Assembly: GCA_003211315.1 (NCBI GenBank)
Contig: QCTC01000005.1
Span: forward strand, 1 to 56,515
Source of the DNA: Prochlorococcus sp. AG-670-O17
Lineage (GTDB): Bacteria > Cyanobacteriota > Cyanobacteriia > PCC-6307 > Cyanobiaceae
Direction of reading: 5' to 3'
Length of the DNA: 56,515 nucleotides
Part shown: positions 26,477 through 48,075 of the stretch, piece after piece
Layout of the letters: each line of letters opens with the position of its first letter
How positions within the stretch are numbered: position 1 is the stretch's first letter
Made by a program: the position numbers and the translations under genes
The notes under the pieces: generated by a model
The model's database searches: none
What the model saw: only the letters and a program-made list of their open reading frames with translations
Told to the model about the DNA's origin: nothing

Positions 26477-26716
26477 ATGTCAAAAATTGACCCTGAATTA
26501 AAAAAAAAATTACTGAAGGAGTCACAGGCTCCATTCAAAGGCTTAAGAAGAATATTATGGATAGCCTTCTCTGGTTCTGCTTTCTTAGGCCTTCTAATAA
26601 TGCTTTCTAAAATTGCTGGTGGAAATGAAATACAGCAAAACAATTTTTTAATACAACTAGGAGCTTGTCTATTATTTCCTATCTTATTTTTCCTCGATAG
26701 AAATAAGGAAGATTAA
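26477..26716 (+). CDS. DUF3493 family membrane protein
   Basis: The 79-residue product starts MSKIDPELKKKLLKESQAPFKGLRRILW, has two hydrophobic helices (AFSGSAFLGLLIMLSKIAG and FLIQLGACLLFPILFFLD) and ends in a charged tail, fitting the DUF3493 family known from cyanobacteria and chloroplasts. The frame is open back to 26375, but that extension runs antisense through the tRNA relic and has no conserved character, so the ATG at 26477 is chosen. Function in the family is unknown; membrane location is inferred. The stop lies 4 bases from the convergent infB stop. Confidence 0.75.
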   Translation: MSKIDPELKKKLLKESQAPFKGLRRILWIAFSGSAFLGLLIMLSKIAGGNEIQQNNFLIQLGACLLFPILFFLDRNKED

Positions 26717-26720
26717 GTTT

Positions 26721-29700
26721 TTATTTATTTAGAGTCCTTTTTTTTGTGACAAATTTAAATGCCTCAATGATATCTCCTTCACTCCACGTTGAGAATTTAT
26801 CACATCCAACTCCACATTCAAAACCAGTATTAACTTCTTTCACATCATCCTTAGATCTTTTTAGAGAATCTAAATTACCTTCAAATATTACTTTATCGGA
26901 TCTAAGTACTCTTAAAGAACAATTTCTTTGAAGCTTACCACTTTGTATATAGCATCCAGCAATTGCTCCTTTCCCGACCGCAAATGTCGCCCTTACTTCA
27001 GCTTGGCCTAAAGATTCCTCAACCAAATCAGGTTCAAGTAATCCTTCCATAGCGGATTGAATATCTTCTAGAAGTTTATAAATAACTTCATACTCTCTTA
27101 TATCAACATCATTTGCGTCGGCCGCTCTTTTGGCTCCGGAGGCTAATGATGTGTTGAAGCCTATTATTACTGAGCCAGAGGCAGCAGCGAGATCTATGTC
27201 AGTCTCAGTTATTTCTCCAGGTGCGGAGAGTAGTACTCTAACTTGAACCTCATTCTTTGGTAATTGCTCTAATGAACCTAATATAGCTTCTACACTACCT
27301 TGGACATCTGCCTTAAGAATTAGATTTAATTCTTTAAGTTCTCCATCATTTGCTTGAGTAGATAAAGATGATAAGCTCACTCTTCTAGATGCCATTTGTT
27401 GGGCTAATTTTGTTGCTCTTGCGTCTGTAGCTCTATCTCCCACAATCGCTCTAGCAGATTTCTCATCAGGATAAACTTCAAATTCATCACCTGCTGTCGG
27501 AACTTCGCTGAATCCAAGCGCTTCCACTGGACATGAAGGCCCCGCCTCCTTAATTCTATTACCATGTTCATCGACCATGGCTCTAATTTTTCCAAGGACT
27601 GAACCTGCTGCTAAAACATCTCCAGCTTTTAATGTTCCATTTTGTACTAATAAAGTTGCTACAGGACCTTTGGCTTTATCTAGATGGGCTTCAATAACTG
27701 TACCTTTAGCTAATCTTTCTGGGTTCGCTTGAAGATCTTCAACTTCAGAAACCAAAAGGATCATCTCGAGTAATTTATCAATATTTTGTTTTTTGATTGC
27801 ACTGACTGGGACCATAACTACGTCCCCACCCCAATCTTCGGCAATCAGATCTTTCTCTGATAATTCCTGCTTGACTCTATCTGGAGAAGCACCTTCTTTA
27901 TCAATTTTATTGATAGCTACCACTATTGGTACTTTTGCTGCTCTTGCATGACTAATAGCTTCAAGTGTTTGAGGCCTGCAACCATCATCAGCCGCTACTA
28001 CAAGTACAGCTACGTCAGTAACTTTTGTACCTCTTGCACGCATGGCTGTAAATGCTTCATGACCTGGAGTATCAAGAAAAGTTAGCTTTTTCTTTTTTGA
28101 TTCGTGCTCAAATTCAACTTGATAAGCCCCGATATGTTGAGTTATGCCACCTGCTTCTCCAGAAGCTACTCTAGATTCTCTTATTGAATCTAAAAGACTT
28201 GTTTTACCATGGTCAACATGCCCCATTACTGTAATGACTGGAGGTCTTTTGATAAGACTTTCAATATCATCGGTTTCAATCATGTCTACTGTTTTCTTTG
28301 CAGCCTCTTCAACATCATCCTGTAGAACCGGTACTCCAAATTCCTCAGCCACTGTTTCAATGGTTGCCAAGTCAAGTGATTGAGTAACTGTAGCTGTAAT
28401 CCCTTTAAAGAAAAGAGATTGGATTATTTCAGAACTTTCAAGACTAAGCTTATCGGCTAATTCTTGCACTGTTAAATTATCTTCAGGTATTATTATCATT
28501 TCAGGTCTTACTTGCTTTGCATCTTTCGCTGCTCTTAGTTCCATAGCTCTTCTCTTTTGTCTTTGCCTAGTAGTCTCTTTTTTCTTTTTCTTAAATTGTC
28601 TTGAGGGTTTTTGTGATTTAATCTCTTCAGACTTTTCTTTTTTTGGACGAGCCAAACTAGCTGATAGTATTGAAACCTTCTCTCCTGAGTACCCGCTGGT
28701 CTCAGAGGTTAATGAATCATCATTTTCGCCAATGATATGGACTTTTTGTCTTTGTTTCTGTGGGTTTTTATTTCTTAATGCTTCTAGCTTTGCACTATCG
28801 TCCCAATCTGTCCTGCCAGGCTTTTTAGAGTTGCTTGTGAATGATCTATGAGGTGGTTTCTTGGCCGTAGGAGATGCATTTAAACGACTATTAGGTGCTT
28901 TTGCCTTTTGATTGATACCCTCGAGTTTTTGTTTGTTTAAATTAGAGGTATTGGGTTTTTCTTTATTTGATGCATTAGTTTTCTGTAGCTGCATCAGTTC
29001 ATTAGGTGCTACTGGCTTTCTTATTACCGAAGGATTTTGATTACTAAATTTCGAACCTGACCTGTTGAAATCTCCTTGTCTATTTGGAACCCCCTGTCTA
29101 TTCTGCCCCCCTGGTCTATTTGGAACCCCCTGTCTATTAGGGGCTCCTGGTCTATTTGGAGCTCCTGGTCTATTAGGGACTCCTGGTCTAACAGGGGCAC
29201 CTGGTCTATAGGACCCGCCTTGCCTATTCTGCCCTCCTGGTCTATTTGAAGTACCCTCTCTATAAGAACTGCCTGACCTGTTTGGGATGTTTTGACGGCT
29301 TGGTCTATTGGAATTTGCTTGTCTGTTAGGTATTCCAGGCCTATTTGCAGAAATTTGTGTATTTGATGATGGTTGCCTACTGTTAGAGTTTGGTCTGTTT
29401 GAATTAATTTTTGGATCTTCCCTCCTAATCGGTGCACCTACTAGTTCAGGTGTATTCTTTATATGATTACTTTTTAAATTCTTTTTAGGAAAATTATTAT
29501 TGTCAAATTTATTTGATGAAGCCCTTTGATTTAAAGAGTTATTTATTTTGTTTTCGTTTATATTTCTATTAGAATTTGCCAAATTTTTTGGTTTTTCAAT
29601 TAATTGAATAGGCGGTCTTGCAGTGGTTTTTGTTGGAGATACTGAAGAATTTTTTAAAGGCTTTTTGTCTTGTACAACCCTGGGATCTTTTTTATCTTTT

Positions 29701-30185
29701 AGATTGGGATCTGTTTTTATTGAATTATTAGTTTTATTTTGAGTTTTTGAAAGAGCTTGAGATTTGAGGTTAGAGAGAATAGTAGGAGGATTTGGATTTT
29801 TAAGTTTATTTAGATTTTTTTTATTCGAGTTTTCTTGTATGTTAATGGGCTTAATTAAAAGGGGTTTTTTATTTAAACCTTCTTTTGTAAACTTTTCTTG
29901 ATGTAAGGTGTTAGAAGAATTTTTATTAATTTTATTTTCATTATCATTATTTTTCGGGTTTTCAGTTTTTGCTTTAAATGAAGATTTATTTACAGAAAGA
30001 ATTTTTTTACTTGGATTTTTGTTGTTTATAAGATTTTTTATTTTTTTCGCATCTTCCAAACTTATTGAACTGCTATGACTCTTAACTGATATTGAAAGTT
30101 TTTGAGCAGCATCCAATATATCTTTATTTTCCAGTTTTAAATCTCTGGAAAGTTCATAAACTCTGATTTTATCGCTGATAGTCAT
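26721..30185 (-). CDS. infB: Translation initiation factor IF-2
   Basis: The 1154-residue IF-2 delivers fMet-tRNA to the 30S subunit and promotes subunit joining. The first 540 residues are a low-complexity, Asn/Lys/Arg/Pro-rich extension with repeats. Then come an IF2_N helix ([25 protein letters not shown]), the GTPase domain ([41 protein letters not shown]), and C-terminal domains including the fMet-binding region ending with [37 protein letters not shown]. Cyanobacterial IF-2 is long, but the repetitive tract here is notable. An ATG at 30185 is preceded by no strong Shine-Dalgarno. It is last in the rimP-nusA-ylxR-infB operon. Confidence 0.97.
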   Translation of the reverse strand: MTISDKIRVYELSRDLKLENKDILDAAQKLSISVKSHSSSISLEDAKKIKNLINNKNPSKKILSVNKSSFKAKTENPKNNDNENKINKNSSNTLHQEKFTKEGLNKKPLLIKPINIQENSNKKNLNKLKNPNPPTILSNLKSQALSKTQNKTNNSIKTDPNLKDKKDPRVVQDKKPLKNSSVSPTKTTARPPIQLIEKPKNLANSNRNINENKINNSLNQRASSNKFDNNNFPKKNLKSNHIKNTPELVGAPIRREDPKINSNRPNSNSRQPSSNTQISANRPGIPNRQANSNRPSRQNIPNRSGSSYREGTSNRPGGQNRQGGSYRPGAPVRPGVPNRPGAPNRPGAPNRQGVPNRPGGQNRQGVPNRQGDFNRSGSKFSNQNPSVIRKPVAPNELMQLQKTNASNKEKPNTSNLNKQKLEGINQKAKAPNSRLNASPTAKKPPHRSFTSNSKKPGRTDWDDSAKLEALRNKNPQKQRQKVHIIGENDDSLTSETSGYSGEKVSILSASLARPKKEKSEEIKSQKPSRQFKKKKKETTRQRQKRRAMELRAAKDAKQVRPEMIIIPEDNLTVQELADKLSLESSEIIQSLFFKGITATVTQSLDLATIETVAEEFGVPVLQDDVEEAAKKTVDMIETDDIESLIKRPPVITVMGHVDHGKTSLLDSIRESRVASGEAGGITQHIGAYQVEFEHESKKKKLTFLDTPGHEAFTAMRARGTKVTDVAVLVVAADDGCRPQTLEAISHARAAKVPIVVAINKIDKEGASPDRVKQELSEKDLIAEDWGGDVVMVPVSAIKKQNIDKLLEMILLVSEVEDLQANPERLAKGTVIEAHLDKAKGPVATLLVQNGTLKAGDVLAAGSVLGKIRAMVDEHGNRIKEAGPSCPVEALGFSEVPTAGDEFEVYPDEKSARAIVGDRATDARATKLAQQMASRRVSLSSLSTQANDGELKELNLILKADVQGSVEAILGSLEQLPKNEVQVRVLLSAPGEITETDIDLAAASGSVIIGFNTSLASGAKRAADANDVDIREYEVIYKLLEDIQSAMEGLLEPDLVEESLGQAEVRATFAVGKGAIAGCYIQSGKLQRNCSLRVLRSDKVIFEGNLDSLKRSKDDVKEVNTGFECGVGCDKFSTWSEGDIIEAFKFVTKKRTLNK
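29050..29330 (-). repeat. infB: Arg/Pro/Gly-rich repeat tract inside infB
   Basis: Within the IF-2 extension, imperfect tandem units of about 18 bases encode variants of [18 protein letters not shown] and YRPGAP. At DNA level the units show as recurrent CCTGGTCTATTTGG-like segments on the plus strand. The repetition produces open reading frames in other frames, which are not real genes. The tract probably changes in length between strains. Confidence 0.75.
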
Positions 30186-30256
30186 TTAATCTGAATGTTA
30201 CTCTTTTTTAGAAGTTTAAGAGAATTTAATTTTAATTATATGCCCTTTTGGGATAG

Positions 30257-30517
30257 TTATTTATAGTTTTCTATTTCCCTTTCAAAAATATCAAAAAAAT
30301 CAGGATTTAAAATGCCCTTTAAAGCTTTTTGAAGCTTTTTTTTAAGTTTAGAATCTGTGTAACACTTTTTTGATTTGCAAATGTAAGCAGAACGCCCCAT
30401 CCCTTGGTTAAGCATTATCCCTAACTTATGATCTTTAGTAATCTTCAAAAGATTATTTCTATCAAAAGTTGTCCTGCAAGAAATGCACTTACGCATTACA
30501 GGAGATTTCCGTATCAC
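30257..30517 (-). CDS. ylxR: YlxR family RNA-binding protein
   Basis: The 86-residue protein has the YlxR (DUF448) fold. The core is RKCISCRTTFDRNNLLKI, a basic loop, then GIMLNQGMGRSAYICKSKKCYTDSKLKKKLQKALK. The family's GRGAYVC-type segment appears as GRSAYIC. YlxR binds RNA and in some bacteria RNase P RNA, and it regularly sits between nusA and infB. The GTG at 30517 overlaps the nusA stop by four bases (GTGA), and an ATG at 30496 (MRKCISC) is an alternative start. The four cysteines (two C-x-x-C-like pairs) may bind metal; this is a guess. Confidence 0.88.
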   Translation of the reverse strand: MIRKSPVMRKCISCRTTFDRNNLLKITKDHKLGIMLNQGMGRSAYICKSKKCYTDSKLKKKLQKALKGILNPDFFDIFEREIENYK

Positions 30518-31917
30518 CGTGTATTCTCCTCTTTAGACAATATTTCGTCTTGTTTCAGGTTTTCTGTTTGGTCGTTTTCTGAAATAGTGTCTTCGTCGTA
30601 TTGTTCATCTCCATATTCTTCATCATCTTCAGGTAAAGGGTAAAGCTCCCTTAGTCTTGCATCTTCTGCAGCTCTTTCTGCTTGCTCAGCCTCCAATCTC
30701 TGTTCAGCCTCTCTTTGAAGATTTTCTTCTTCCTCCCTTTGAACAATTAATTTTGCTACTTCAGCGTCTTCTGCCTCTTGATCATATTCATGGGAGTTTT
30801 TAACGTCTATCTTCCAGCCTGTTAACCTAGCAGCAAGACGAACATTTTGACCTTCCCTTCCTATGGCAAGACTTAATTGATCCGGAGGAACTAAAACATG
30901 AGCATGTTGTCCTTCTGGATCAACAAGTCTGACAAGGTCAACTTTAGCTGGACTCAAAGAATTTAGTATGTACTGAATAGGGTCAGATGACCACTTTATA
31001 ACATCTATTTTTTCTCCCCTTAATTCATTAACTACTTGTTGAATTCTTGCTCCTCTTGCTCCAATGCAAGCACCGACTGGATCTACTTCTCTTTCAATAC
31101 TATCTACGGCGACTTTAGTCCTTGGGCCAACAGCTCTTGAAGGAGGATTTGCTTCTCTTGAAACAGCAACAATTTTTACAGTGCCTTCTTGAATTTCTGG
31201 GACTTCATTTTCGAATAAATAAACCACTAAACCAGCATTAGCTCTACTCACAAAAAGTTGAGGACCCTTTCTAGCTATTTCACTAACTTCTTTTAGAAAA
31301 ACTTTGAATGTAGCATTAGCTCTATAATTGTCATTTGGTAATTGATCCCTTTTTGGAAGTTCTGCTTCTACTTCAGGTCTACCGATTCCTGAGCTAACTC
31401 CCATAATTACTGACTGCCTCTCAAATCTTATAACTCTTGCAGTTAAAACAGGATCTTCCAAATCTGCGAATTCTTCCTGAATCATTTTCCTTTGTTGGTC
31501 TCTCAACTTTTGAGCCAATACTTGCTTCGTAGTTGAGGCAGCCATTCTACCAAAATCCTCTTTTTCGGGGGTGACATCTAAAACGACGGTATCACCTATT
31601 TGGGCATCATCAGCAACTTGTTTAACTTCTTGAAGAGATATTTGATGATCTTCGCTTTCAACCTCTTCAACGATAATTTTACTCGATAAAATTCGATAAC
31701 CTTCTTCTTCTAGATCGAAACCTACATCAAAATTACTAAAATATTCTTCATCAAATGGATCTTCTTTCAAACCAATGTAAAAGGTTTTTCGGTATTTTTC
31801 GTAACCTTTAAGTAAGGCTTCACGTAAAGCTGATTCCACAACGTGAGGAGGTAATTTTTTTTCCTCACTTATGTCTTCAATAAGATTGTTTAAACCTGGG
31901 AGAATTACTAATGCCAT
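30514..31917 (-). CDS. nusA: Transcription termination/antitermination protein NusA
   Basis: The 467-residue protein binds RNA polymerase and RNA to control pausing, termination and antitermination. The N-terminal RNA-polymerase-binding domain (VVESALREALLKGYEKYR) is followed by an S1 domain and two KH domains with the sequence ARGARIQQVVNELRGEKIDVIKW and LAIGREGQNVRLAARLTGWKID. The C-terminal 70 residues are a highly charged, Glu-rich coiled segment (ERAAEDARLRELYPLPEDDEEYGDEQYDED), in place of the acidic repeat domains of enterobacterial NusA. It follows rimP by 36 bases and overlaps ylxR. Length is typical for cyanobacteria. Confidence 0.97.
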   Translation of the reverse strand: MALVILPGLNNLIEDISEEKKLPPHVVESALREALLKGYEKYRKTFYIGLKEDPFDEEYFSNFDVGFDLEEEGYRILSSKIIVEEVESEDHQISLQEVKQVADDAQIGDTVVLDVTPEKEDFGRMAASTTKQVLAQKLRDQQRKMIQEEFADLEDPVLTARVIRFERQSVIMGVSSGIGRPEVEAELPKRDQLPNDNYRANATFKVFLKEVSEIARKGPQLFVSRANAGLVVYLFENEVPEIQEGTVKIVAVSREANPPSRAVGPRTKVAVDSIEREVDPVGACIGARGARIQQVVNELRGEKIDVIKWSSDPIQYILNSLSPAKVDLVRLVDPEGQHAHVLVPPDQLSLAIGREGQNVRLAARLTGWKIDVKNSHEYDQEAEDAEVAKLIVQREEEENLQREAEQRLEAEQAERAAEDARLRELYPLPEDDEEYGDEQYDEDTISENDQTENLKQDEILSKEENTR

Positions 31918-31953
31918 CTATGATGGGTAAAATGAATAATAGTTGAAAATAAA

Positions 31954-32421
31954 TTAGTCTTTTAGACTGCAAAGACTAACCTTTAATACTTCACTAAAGG
32001 GGATTTTTTTAATCTTACCTTTAATGTTAATGGCTAAATAATCTTTAGACTTTTCATAAAGTAAACCGTTCAAAAATTTTATATGAGAATTTTTTTGGTT
32101 TAACTCAACATTAACTGGGAAACCTTTAAAAGTTTTGAAGTCTCTTTCTGAGGTTAATTCATCACTGACACCTTGACTACTAATTTCTAAAACATATGAA
32201 CATTTTAAAAGATTTGAATCTTCAATTACAGTATTTGCAGGGTTATTGAATCTTGAACAGTCATCTAAAGTAATATAGTCATCGTTAGGTTTGCAAATAA
32301 TAATTTTTACAATAAGGGGAGTTTGATTTGTCAGTAAATCTAAACTATATATTTTTAGATTAAATTTTTTAGCGACCCCTTGAAGAAGACTTTCTAAGTT
32401 GTTTTTACATTCCTTATCCAA
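31954..32421 (-). CDS. rimP: Ribosome maturation factor RimP
   Basis: The 155-residue RimP assists 30S subunit maturation by binding S12-rich intermediates. The start codon is TTG at 32421 ([15 protein letters not shown]). The two-domain family pattern is visible: an N-terminal alpha-beta domain ([71 protein letters not shown]) and a C-terminal SH3-like barrel ([35 protein letters not shown]). The family motif SPG-x-x-R is replaced by [15 protein letters not shown]. It heads the rimP-nusA-ylxR-infB operon. Confidence 0.93.
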   Translation of the reverse strand: MDKECKNNLESLLQGVAKKFNLKIYSLDLLTNQTPLIVKIIICKPNDDYITLDDCSRFNNPANTVIEDSNLLKCSYVLEISSQGVSDELTSERDFKTFKGFPVNVELNQKNSHIKFLNGLLYEKSKDYLAINIKGKIKKIPFSEVLKVSLCSLKD

Positions 32422-32553
32422 TTTAATTAAGATTATTATTTATTACTTATTGATTATTTCATATACTAAAAAGTTTTTTTGAAAATAATCAATTAAGTGT
32501 ATTTTATGGATGTAAACAAAAAAACAACACTAGGAAATTTATTCAATTAAATT

Positions 32554-32568
32554 CTAGATAATATCTAG
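32554..32568. promoter_or_regulatory. 15-base palindrome upstream of htrA, overlapping a -10-like sequence
   Basis: CTAGATA-A-TATCTAG is a perfect dyad with a single central base, ending 15 bases before the htrA start. It contains GATAAT, which resembles a -10 element, so a bound regulator would block transcription initiation. It is too tight to form an RNA hairpin. Operator function is inferred. Confidence 0.35.
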
Positions 32569-32577
32569 GATACTTAA

Positions 32578-33714
<1,137 letters not shown>

Positions 33715-33761
33715 ATCATCTGTTGAAATTTAATAATCTATAAACTTTAGGTCAAAACATT

Positions 33762-34475
33762 TTGGATTTACAGACTCAGATGAAACAAATAGTTGCTGAC
33801 GCAGCTGTTAATGAAGTAGAAGATGGAATGATCTTGGGTTTAGGATCTGGATCAACAGCAGCACTTATGATAAAAAGTCTTGCTGAACAAATTAGATCAG
33901 GCAAATTAAAAAATATTAAAGGAGTTCCAACTTCCTTTCAATCAGAAGTTCTTGCATTAGAACTCAATATCCCTTTAATTGATTTGGCTTCAGTTCCTCA
34001 AATTGATTTAGCTATTGATGGAGCAGATGAAGTAGATCCTGACTTTCAACTAATCAAGGGTGGTGGAGCTTGCCATGTCCGAGAAAAATTGGTTGCATCC
34101 AAAGCAAATAAATTATTAATTGTTATTGATGAATCAAAGCTAGTACAAAATTTAAACCAAGTTTTCCCTCTACCTGTGGAGGTGATGCCTTCTGCCTGGA
34201 AGCAGGTGAAAGATATAATTGCAGAAATGAGTGGAGTTTCTAATTTAAGGATGGCAACAAAAAAAGCAGGCCCAGTTGTCACAGATCAAGGTAATTTGAT
34301 TTTGGATGTTTTATTTGATGCGGGCATAAAAGATCCCAAAAATTTAGAAATGCATATTAATAATATTCCTGGAGTCTTAGAAAATGGATTATTTGTTGAT
34401 TTAGCAGATAAGGTTTTGGTGGGTAGAATTGAGGATAACGTACCTGTATTATTTTCACCTTCTAAGGGAAGTTAA
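33762..34475 (+). CDS. rpiA: Ribose-5-phosphate isomerase A
   Basis: The 237-residue enzyme interconverts ribose 5-phosphate and ribulose 5-phosphate, in the Calvin cycle and the oxidative pentose phosphate pathway. The TTG at 33762 is chosen because it yields the conserved leader MDLQTQMKQ; an ATG at 33780 is possible. Signatures are [12 protein letters not shown] (phosphate binding), DGADEVD, and [11 protein letters not shown] with the catalytic Lys. The end overlaps hisD by four bases from the other strand. It lies 47 bases downstream of htrA and could share its transcript. Confidence 0.95.
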   Translation: MDLQTQMKQIVADAAVNEVEDGMILGLGSGSTAALMIKSLAEQIRSGKLKNIKGVPTSFQSEVLALELNIPLIDLASVPQIDLAIDGADEVDPDFQLIKGGGACHVREKLVASKANKLLIVIDESKLVQNLNQVFPLPVEVMPSAWKQVKDIIAEMSGVSNLRMATKKAGPVVTDQGNLILDVLFDAGIKDPKNLEMHINNIPGVLENGLFVDLADKVLVGRIEDNVPVLFSPSKGS

Positions 34476-35758
34476 TCTTCGAATCTAATTTTTACTGAAT
34501 TTGCATGACTATGTAAACCCTCACTATTTGCCAAATTTATAATGTCTAAGCTGTTAATTTTTAAACTTTTTTCATTAAATTCAATTATTGAAGAATTCTT
34601 CATGAAAGTTTCAACTCCTAATGAACCACTAAACCTCGCATTACCGCATGTGGGTAAAGTGTGGTTTGGCCCAGCCAAATAATCACCAACAGCCTCCGGT
34701 GTCCATTTTCCTAAAAATATCGCACCTGCATTCTCAATAGACTCAAGCGTGGTTTTTGGATCAATAGTAATTATTTCTAGATGTTCTGGGGCAAACTCAT
34801 TGCTTAGTTCAACGCATGTTTCTAAATTTTCACAAATAGCAATTAATCCCCAATTCTTAATTGATTGAATACAAATTTCTTTTCTGGGGTGATGCTCTAT
34901 TTTCTGAGAGACTTCATCAAAAACTTCTTGAGCTTGATTTTTTGATGTGGTCAAAAGTATTGAGGAAGCTAATGGGTCATGCTCGGCCTGGGCTAATAAA
35001 TCTGATGCTATTTGAGAACTTTTGGCTGTTCTATCTGCGATGATTAAAATTTCACTTGGACCGGCTAACGAATCAATTCCAGTAAATCCGTAAATTAACT
35101 TTTTAGCCGTGGTTACATAGATATTTCCAGGTCCCGAAATCACATCAACTTTATTTATTTGCTTTGTGCCAAATGCTAAGGCTCCAATTGCCTGTGCTCC
35201 TCCAATTCTAAAAACTTTATCAACACCTGATAAGTAAGCAGCAGCTAAAACAGTTTTATTTATTTCCCCTTTTGTGTCCCCAGGAGATACCATTGAAATT
35301 TCCTTAACTCCAGCTACTTTTGCAGGTATCGCATTCATTAAAACTGTACTTGGATATGCCGCTCTACCCCCTGGAATATATAAACCAACATTTTTTACAG
35401 GCATCCATCTTCTTTGGACGGAGTCACCATGTTCTCCTTTAATAGTAAATGATTCAGGGATTTCTTTTTCATGGAATTTTTTTATTCTTTGATAGGCAAT
35501 CTCTAATGATTTTTTTAATTGTTGATCAGTCTCTTCCCAGGCTGTTTTTAAATCCCTACTACTTATTTGCATAGGTTTAGGATTGAATCCATCAAATTTT
35601 TTTGTATATTTTTCTACAGCTATATCTCCATGAACTTTCACCTCTTGAAGAATATCTTCAACAATTGAATTTATTTTTTTATTGTCGCCAGAGGTAGTTC
35701 TTTGAGAAATTCTCCTTAACTCTTGGAGAGCTTTTTGTTTACTATTTATAATCTTCAT
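34472..35758 (-). CDS. hisD: Histidinol dehydrogenase
   Basis: The 428-residue zinc enzyme oxidises histidinol to histidine in the last two steps of histidine synthesis, using two NAD+. Family features are [22 protein letters not shown], the NAD-related [13 protein letters not shown], the substrate-loop residues AEHDPLASS, the catalytic EFAPEHLEI (Glu-His), and [23 protein letters not shown]. Length is typical. The gene is transcribed toward rpiA and its start is divergent from rpsT. It is not part of a his operon here, as expected of cyanobacteria with scattered his genes. Confidence 0.96.
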   Translation of the reverse strand: MKIINSKQKALQELRRISQRTTSGDNKKINSIVEDILQEVKVHGDIAVEKYTKKFDGFNPKPMQISSRDLKTAWEETDQQLKKSLEIAYQRIKKFHEKEIPESFTIKGEHGDSVQRRWMPVKNVGLYIPGGRAAYPSTVLMNAIPAKVAGVKEISMVSPGDTKGEINKTVLAAAYLSGVDKVFRIGGAQAIGALAFGTKQINKVDVISGPGNIYVTTAKKLIYGFTGIDSLAGPSEILIIADRTAKSSQIASDLLAQAEHDPLASSILLTTSKNQAQEVFDEVSQKIEHHPRKEICIQSIKNWGLIAICENLETCVELSNEFAPEHLEIITIDPKTTLESIENAGAIFLGKWTPEAVGDYLAGPNHTLPTCGNARFSGSLGVETFMKNSSIIEFNEKSLKINSLDIINLANSEGLHSHANSVKIRFED

Positions 35759-35847
35759 ATTCTTAATACTTAATTTAAATTAAATAATTACGTAACTTAC
35801 TGATCCAAATAAATTATATATTATTGATTAGTAGACTATCTCTTTGA

Positions 35848-35853
35848 TATAAT
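35848..35853 (+). promoter_or_regulatory. rpsT: Extended -10 promoter for rpsT
   Basis: TATAAT with an upstream TG (TGATATAAT) lies 28 bases before the rpsT GTG. A TTGATT, 18 bases further upstream, is a fair -35 box at 35824-35829. This is the best-looking sigma70 promoter in the window. The predicted leader is about 20 bases. Confidence 0.6.
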
Positions 35854-35880
35854 AAAAATCTATATTTTCAATTACTTTCT

Positions 35881-36174
35881 GTGGCAAATAACAAATCAGC
35901 AAAAAAAAGAATTCAAATTGCTGAAAGAAATCGTTTAGTTAATAAATCATATAAATCAACAGTAAGAACGCTAACAAAAAAAACCTTAGCTAACTGTGAG
36001 AAATATAAGCAAGAACCTAATTCAGAAAACAAAGATCAAGTTATAGTTAGTGTAAATGAAACATTCAGTCTTATTGATAAGGCAGTCAAGAAGCATGTTC
36101 TCCATAAGAATAATGGTGCAAACAAAAAATCAAACATTAACAAAATAGTTAAAGATTTTCTTACAAGTAAGTAA
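35881..36174 (+). CDS. rpsT: 30S ribosomal protein S20
   Basis: The 97-residue S20 is a basic, helical small-subunit protein bound to the 16S 5' and 3' minor domains. The start is GTG at 35881 (MANNKSAKKRIQIAERNRLVNKSYKS). The S20 pattern is plain: N-KSAKKR-I-AERNR, then STVRTLTKKTLAN and, further on, KAVKKHVLHKNNGANKKSNINKIV. It is somewhat longer than the 87 residues of E. coli S20. tatD begins 6 bases after the stop, so the two form an operon. The strong promoter upstream fits high expression. Confidence 0.95.
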   Translation: MANNKSAKKRIQIAERNRLVNKSYKSTVRTLTKKTLANCEKYKQEPNSENKDQVIVSVNETFSLIDKAVKKHVLHKNNGANKKSNINKIVKDFLTSK

Positions 36175-36180
36175 GTAAGA

Positions 36181-36975
36181 ATGAGCAATATTGAACTCAT
36201 TGATTCTCATTGTCATTTAATATTTGAAAACTTTGAGGAGGATCTTGAAGAAGTTGCATCAAGGTGGCGTTCAATAGGAGTAAAAAAATTACTCCATGCT
36301 TGTTGTGAATTATCAGAAATTCCTAAATTACAAAAAATATCTCGAAGATTTGATGAATTGTATTATTCAGTTGGTTTACATCCTCTAGAAGCTAAAAAAT
36401 GGGAATGTAATTCTAAATCTATATTAAAAAATGCAGCCCAAGGTGATTCAAGAGTTGTTGCTATTGGTGAATTAGGATTAGATTATTTTAAAAGTGATAA
36501 TAAAAATAAACAGATAGATGCTCTTCTTCCACAAATGCATTTAGCCTATGAACTTGAATTGCCTGTAATTATCCACTGTAGAGAAGCTGCAAGTGAGATG
36601 ATAAAAATATGCAAAGATCTATCAAATCGAGGTAAATGTCCTAAAGGAGTTTTACATTGTTGGAGTGGAACTCCAAATGAGATGAAGCAATTTCTAGATC
36701 TTGGATTCTATATAAGTTTTAGCGGAATAGTTACATTCCCAAAAGCATATGAAATTCATGAATGCGCAAGAATTGTTCCTAGTGATAGATATTTAATAGA
36801 AACAGATGCTCCCTTTTTAGCTCCTGTTCCATATAGAGGGAAAAGAAATGAGCCATCTTTTGTTGAAAGTGTGGCTAAATCAATAGCTAGTTTTAGATCT
36901 TTAGAATTGAAAAATATTGCATATGAGTCATCTAGGAATGCTGAAGATTTGTTTAAATTTGACTTGATAAACTAA
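36181..36975 (+). CDS. TatD family metal-dependent hydrolase
   Basis: The 264-residue TIM-barrel metal-dependent hydrolase belongs to the TatD DNase family, implicated in DNA degradation and repair and in D-aminoacyl-tRNA-related quality control in some bacteria. Metal ligands and family motifs are present: the IDSHCHLIF start, SVGLHPLEAK, AIGELGLDYF (Glu), PVIIHCREAASEM (His), VLHCWSGTP (His) and LIETDAPFLAP (Asp). It follows rpsT closely. A weak hairpin with a U-run lies 20-40 bases after the stop. Confidence 0.9.
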   Translation: MSNIELIDSHCHLIFENFEEDLEEVASRWRSIGVKKLLHACCELSEIPKLQKISRRFDELYYSVGLHPLEAKKWECNSKSILKNAAQGDSRVVAIGELGLDYFKSDNKNKQIDALLPQMHLAYELELPVIIHCREAASEMIKICKDLSNRGKCPKGVLHCWSGTPNEMKQFLDLGFYISFSGIVTFPKAYEIHECARIVPSDRYLIETDAPFLAPVPYRGKRNEPSFVESVAKSIASFRSLELKNIAYESSRNAEDLFKFDLIN

Positions 36976-36994
36976 CACATAACCTGTTAGTATT

Positions 36995-37014
36995 AAAAAT
37001 TACTGGAAATTTTT
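36995..37014 (+). terminator. Weak candidate terminator after tatD
   Basis: AAAAATT and AATTTTT flank ACTGGA, a 7-bp A/T stem whose right arm runs into TTTC. It lies 20 bases after the tatD stop and before the rpoB promoter region. The all-A/T stem would be weak, so this is tentative. Confidence 0.25.
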
Positions 37015-37213
37015 TCTTAATTATTAGTAACCAGCTTGTTAGAGTTAGGTTTTTACCTTTATCTTTAATCATTTCAGCTATTTGTTAATTAAGATATTTG
37101 TTGGATTCAAGACTAAAATCTTGATTTCAATTCTACAATCTCAATTATTCTTCTAAAAATTAAGTGAAATTTGTAGTAAATAGTAAATATTACAGAATAG
37201 CGGGTTTTCTTGG

Positions 37214-42450
<5,237 letters not shown>

Positions 42451-42466
42451 TCCTTTAAAAAACTAA

Positions 42467-46585
<4,119 letters not shown>

Positions 46586-46608
46586 AAGCTATTCTCATTT
46601 TCAGTTAC

Positions 46609-46614
46609 TATAAT
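46609..46614 (+). promoter_or_regulatory. Candidate -10 element for hli
   Basis: A TATAAT lies 18 bases before the hli ATG and just after the rpoC2 stop, giving a very short leader. It suggests hli has its own promoter rather than relying on the rpo operon. There is no clear -35 sequence. Confidence 0.45.
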
Positions 46615-46629
46615 GCTATTTTAAATTAA

Positions 46630-47862
<1,233 letters not shown>

Positions 47863-47930
47863 TCATATTTAAAAACTTTTTATTAAATTTAACTTAAACA
47901 CGTTATTATAAATTTAATTGTTTTTTTTCA

Positions 47931-48056
47931 TTGGGTTTTATTAGAACTAAACTTTTACCTTTTGCAATTGTAAGCTTATTTGGAGTAGCTTTTTTTGCTG
48001 TTAGTGCAAGGATTTGGCTACCTGGAGATATGATGTCACCTGCTCCTATTAATTAA
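47931..48056 (+). CDS. Small single-helix membrane protein, unrecognised
   Basis: The 41-residue ORF reads MGFIRTKLLPFAIVSLFGV, continues FFAVSARIWLPGD and ends MMSPAPIN. The start is TTG at 47931. One hydrophobic helix (about residues 9-25) is preceded by a positively charged N-terminus, so the C-terminal PGDMMSPAPIN would lie outside the cytoplasm or in the lumen. It looks like the small subunits of photosynthetic complexes in size and layout, but I could not match it to a named psb, psa, pet or ndh protein. It is followed 20 bases later by the HEAT-repeat gene. The coding character, start and order are seen; the function is open. Confidence 0.55.
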   Translation: MGFIRTKLLPFAIVSLFGVAFFAVSARIWLPGDMMSPAPIN

Positions 48057-48075
48057 TCTTTAATTTTACTTGATA

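Noticed and set aside
29050..29330. CRISPR-like array from the regular repeats
   Set aside because: Units are contiguous without spacers, imperfect, and lie in frame in the IF-2 coding sequence.
29024..29437. Long ORF in another frame of the infB repeat tract
   Set aside because: Periodic repeats create parallel open frames; it has no independent start signal and lies wholly within infB.
47931..48056. Assignment of the 41-residue protein to Psb30, PsbX, PetL, PetM or NdhP
   Set aside because: No match to the sequences of those subunits that I can recall; left unassigned.
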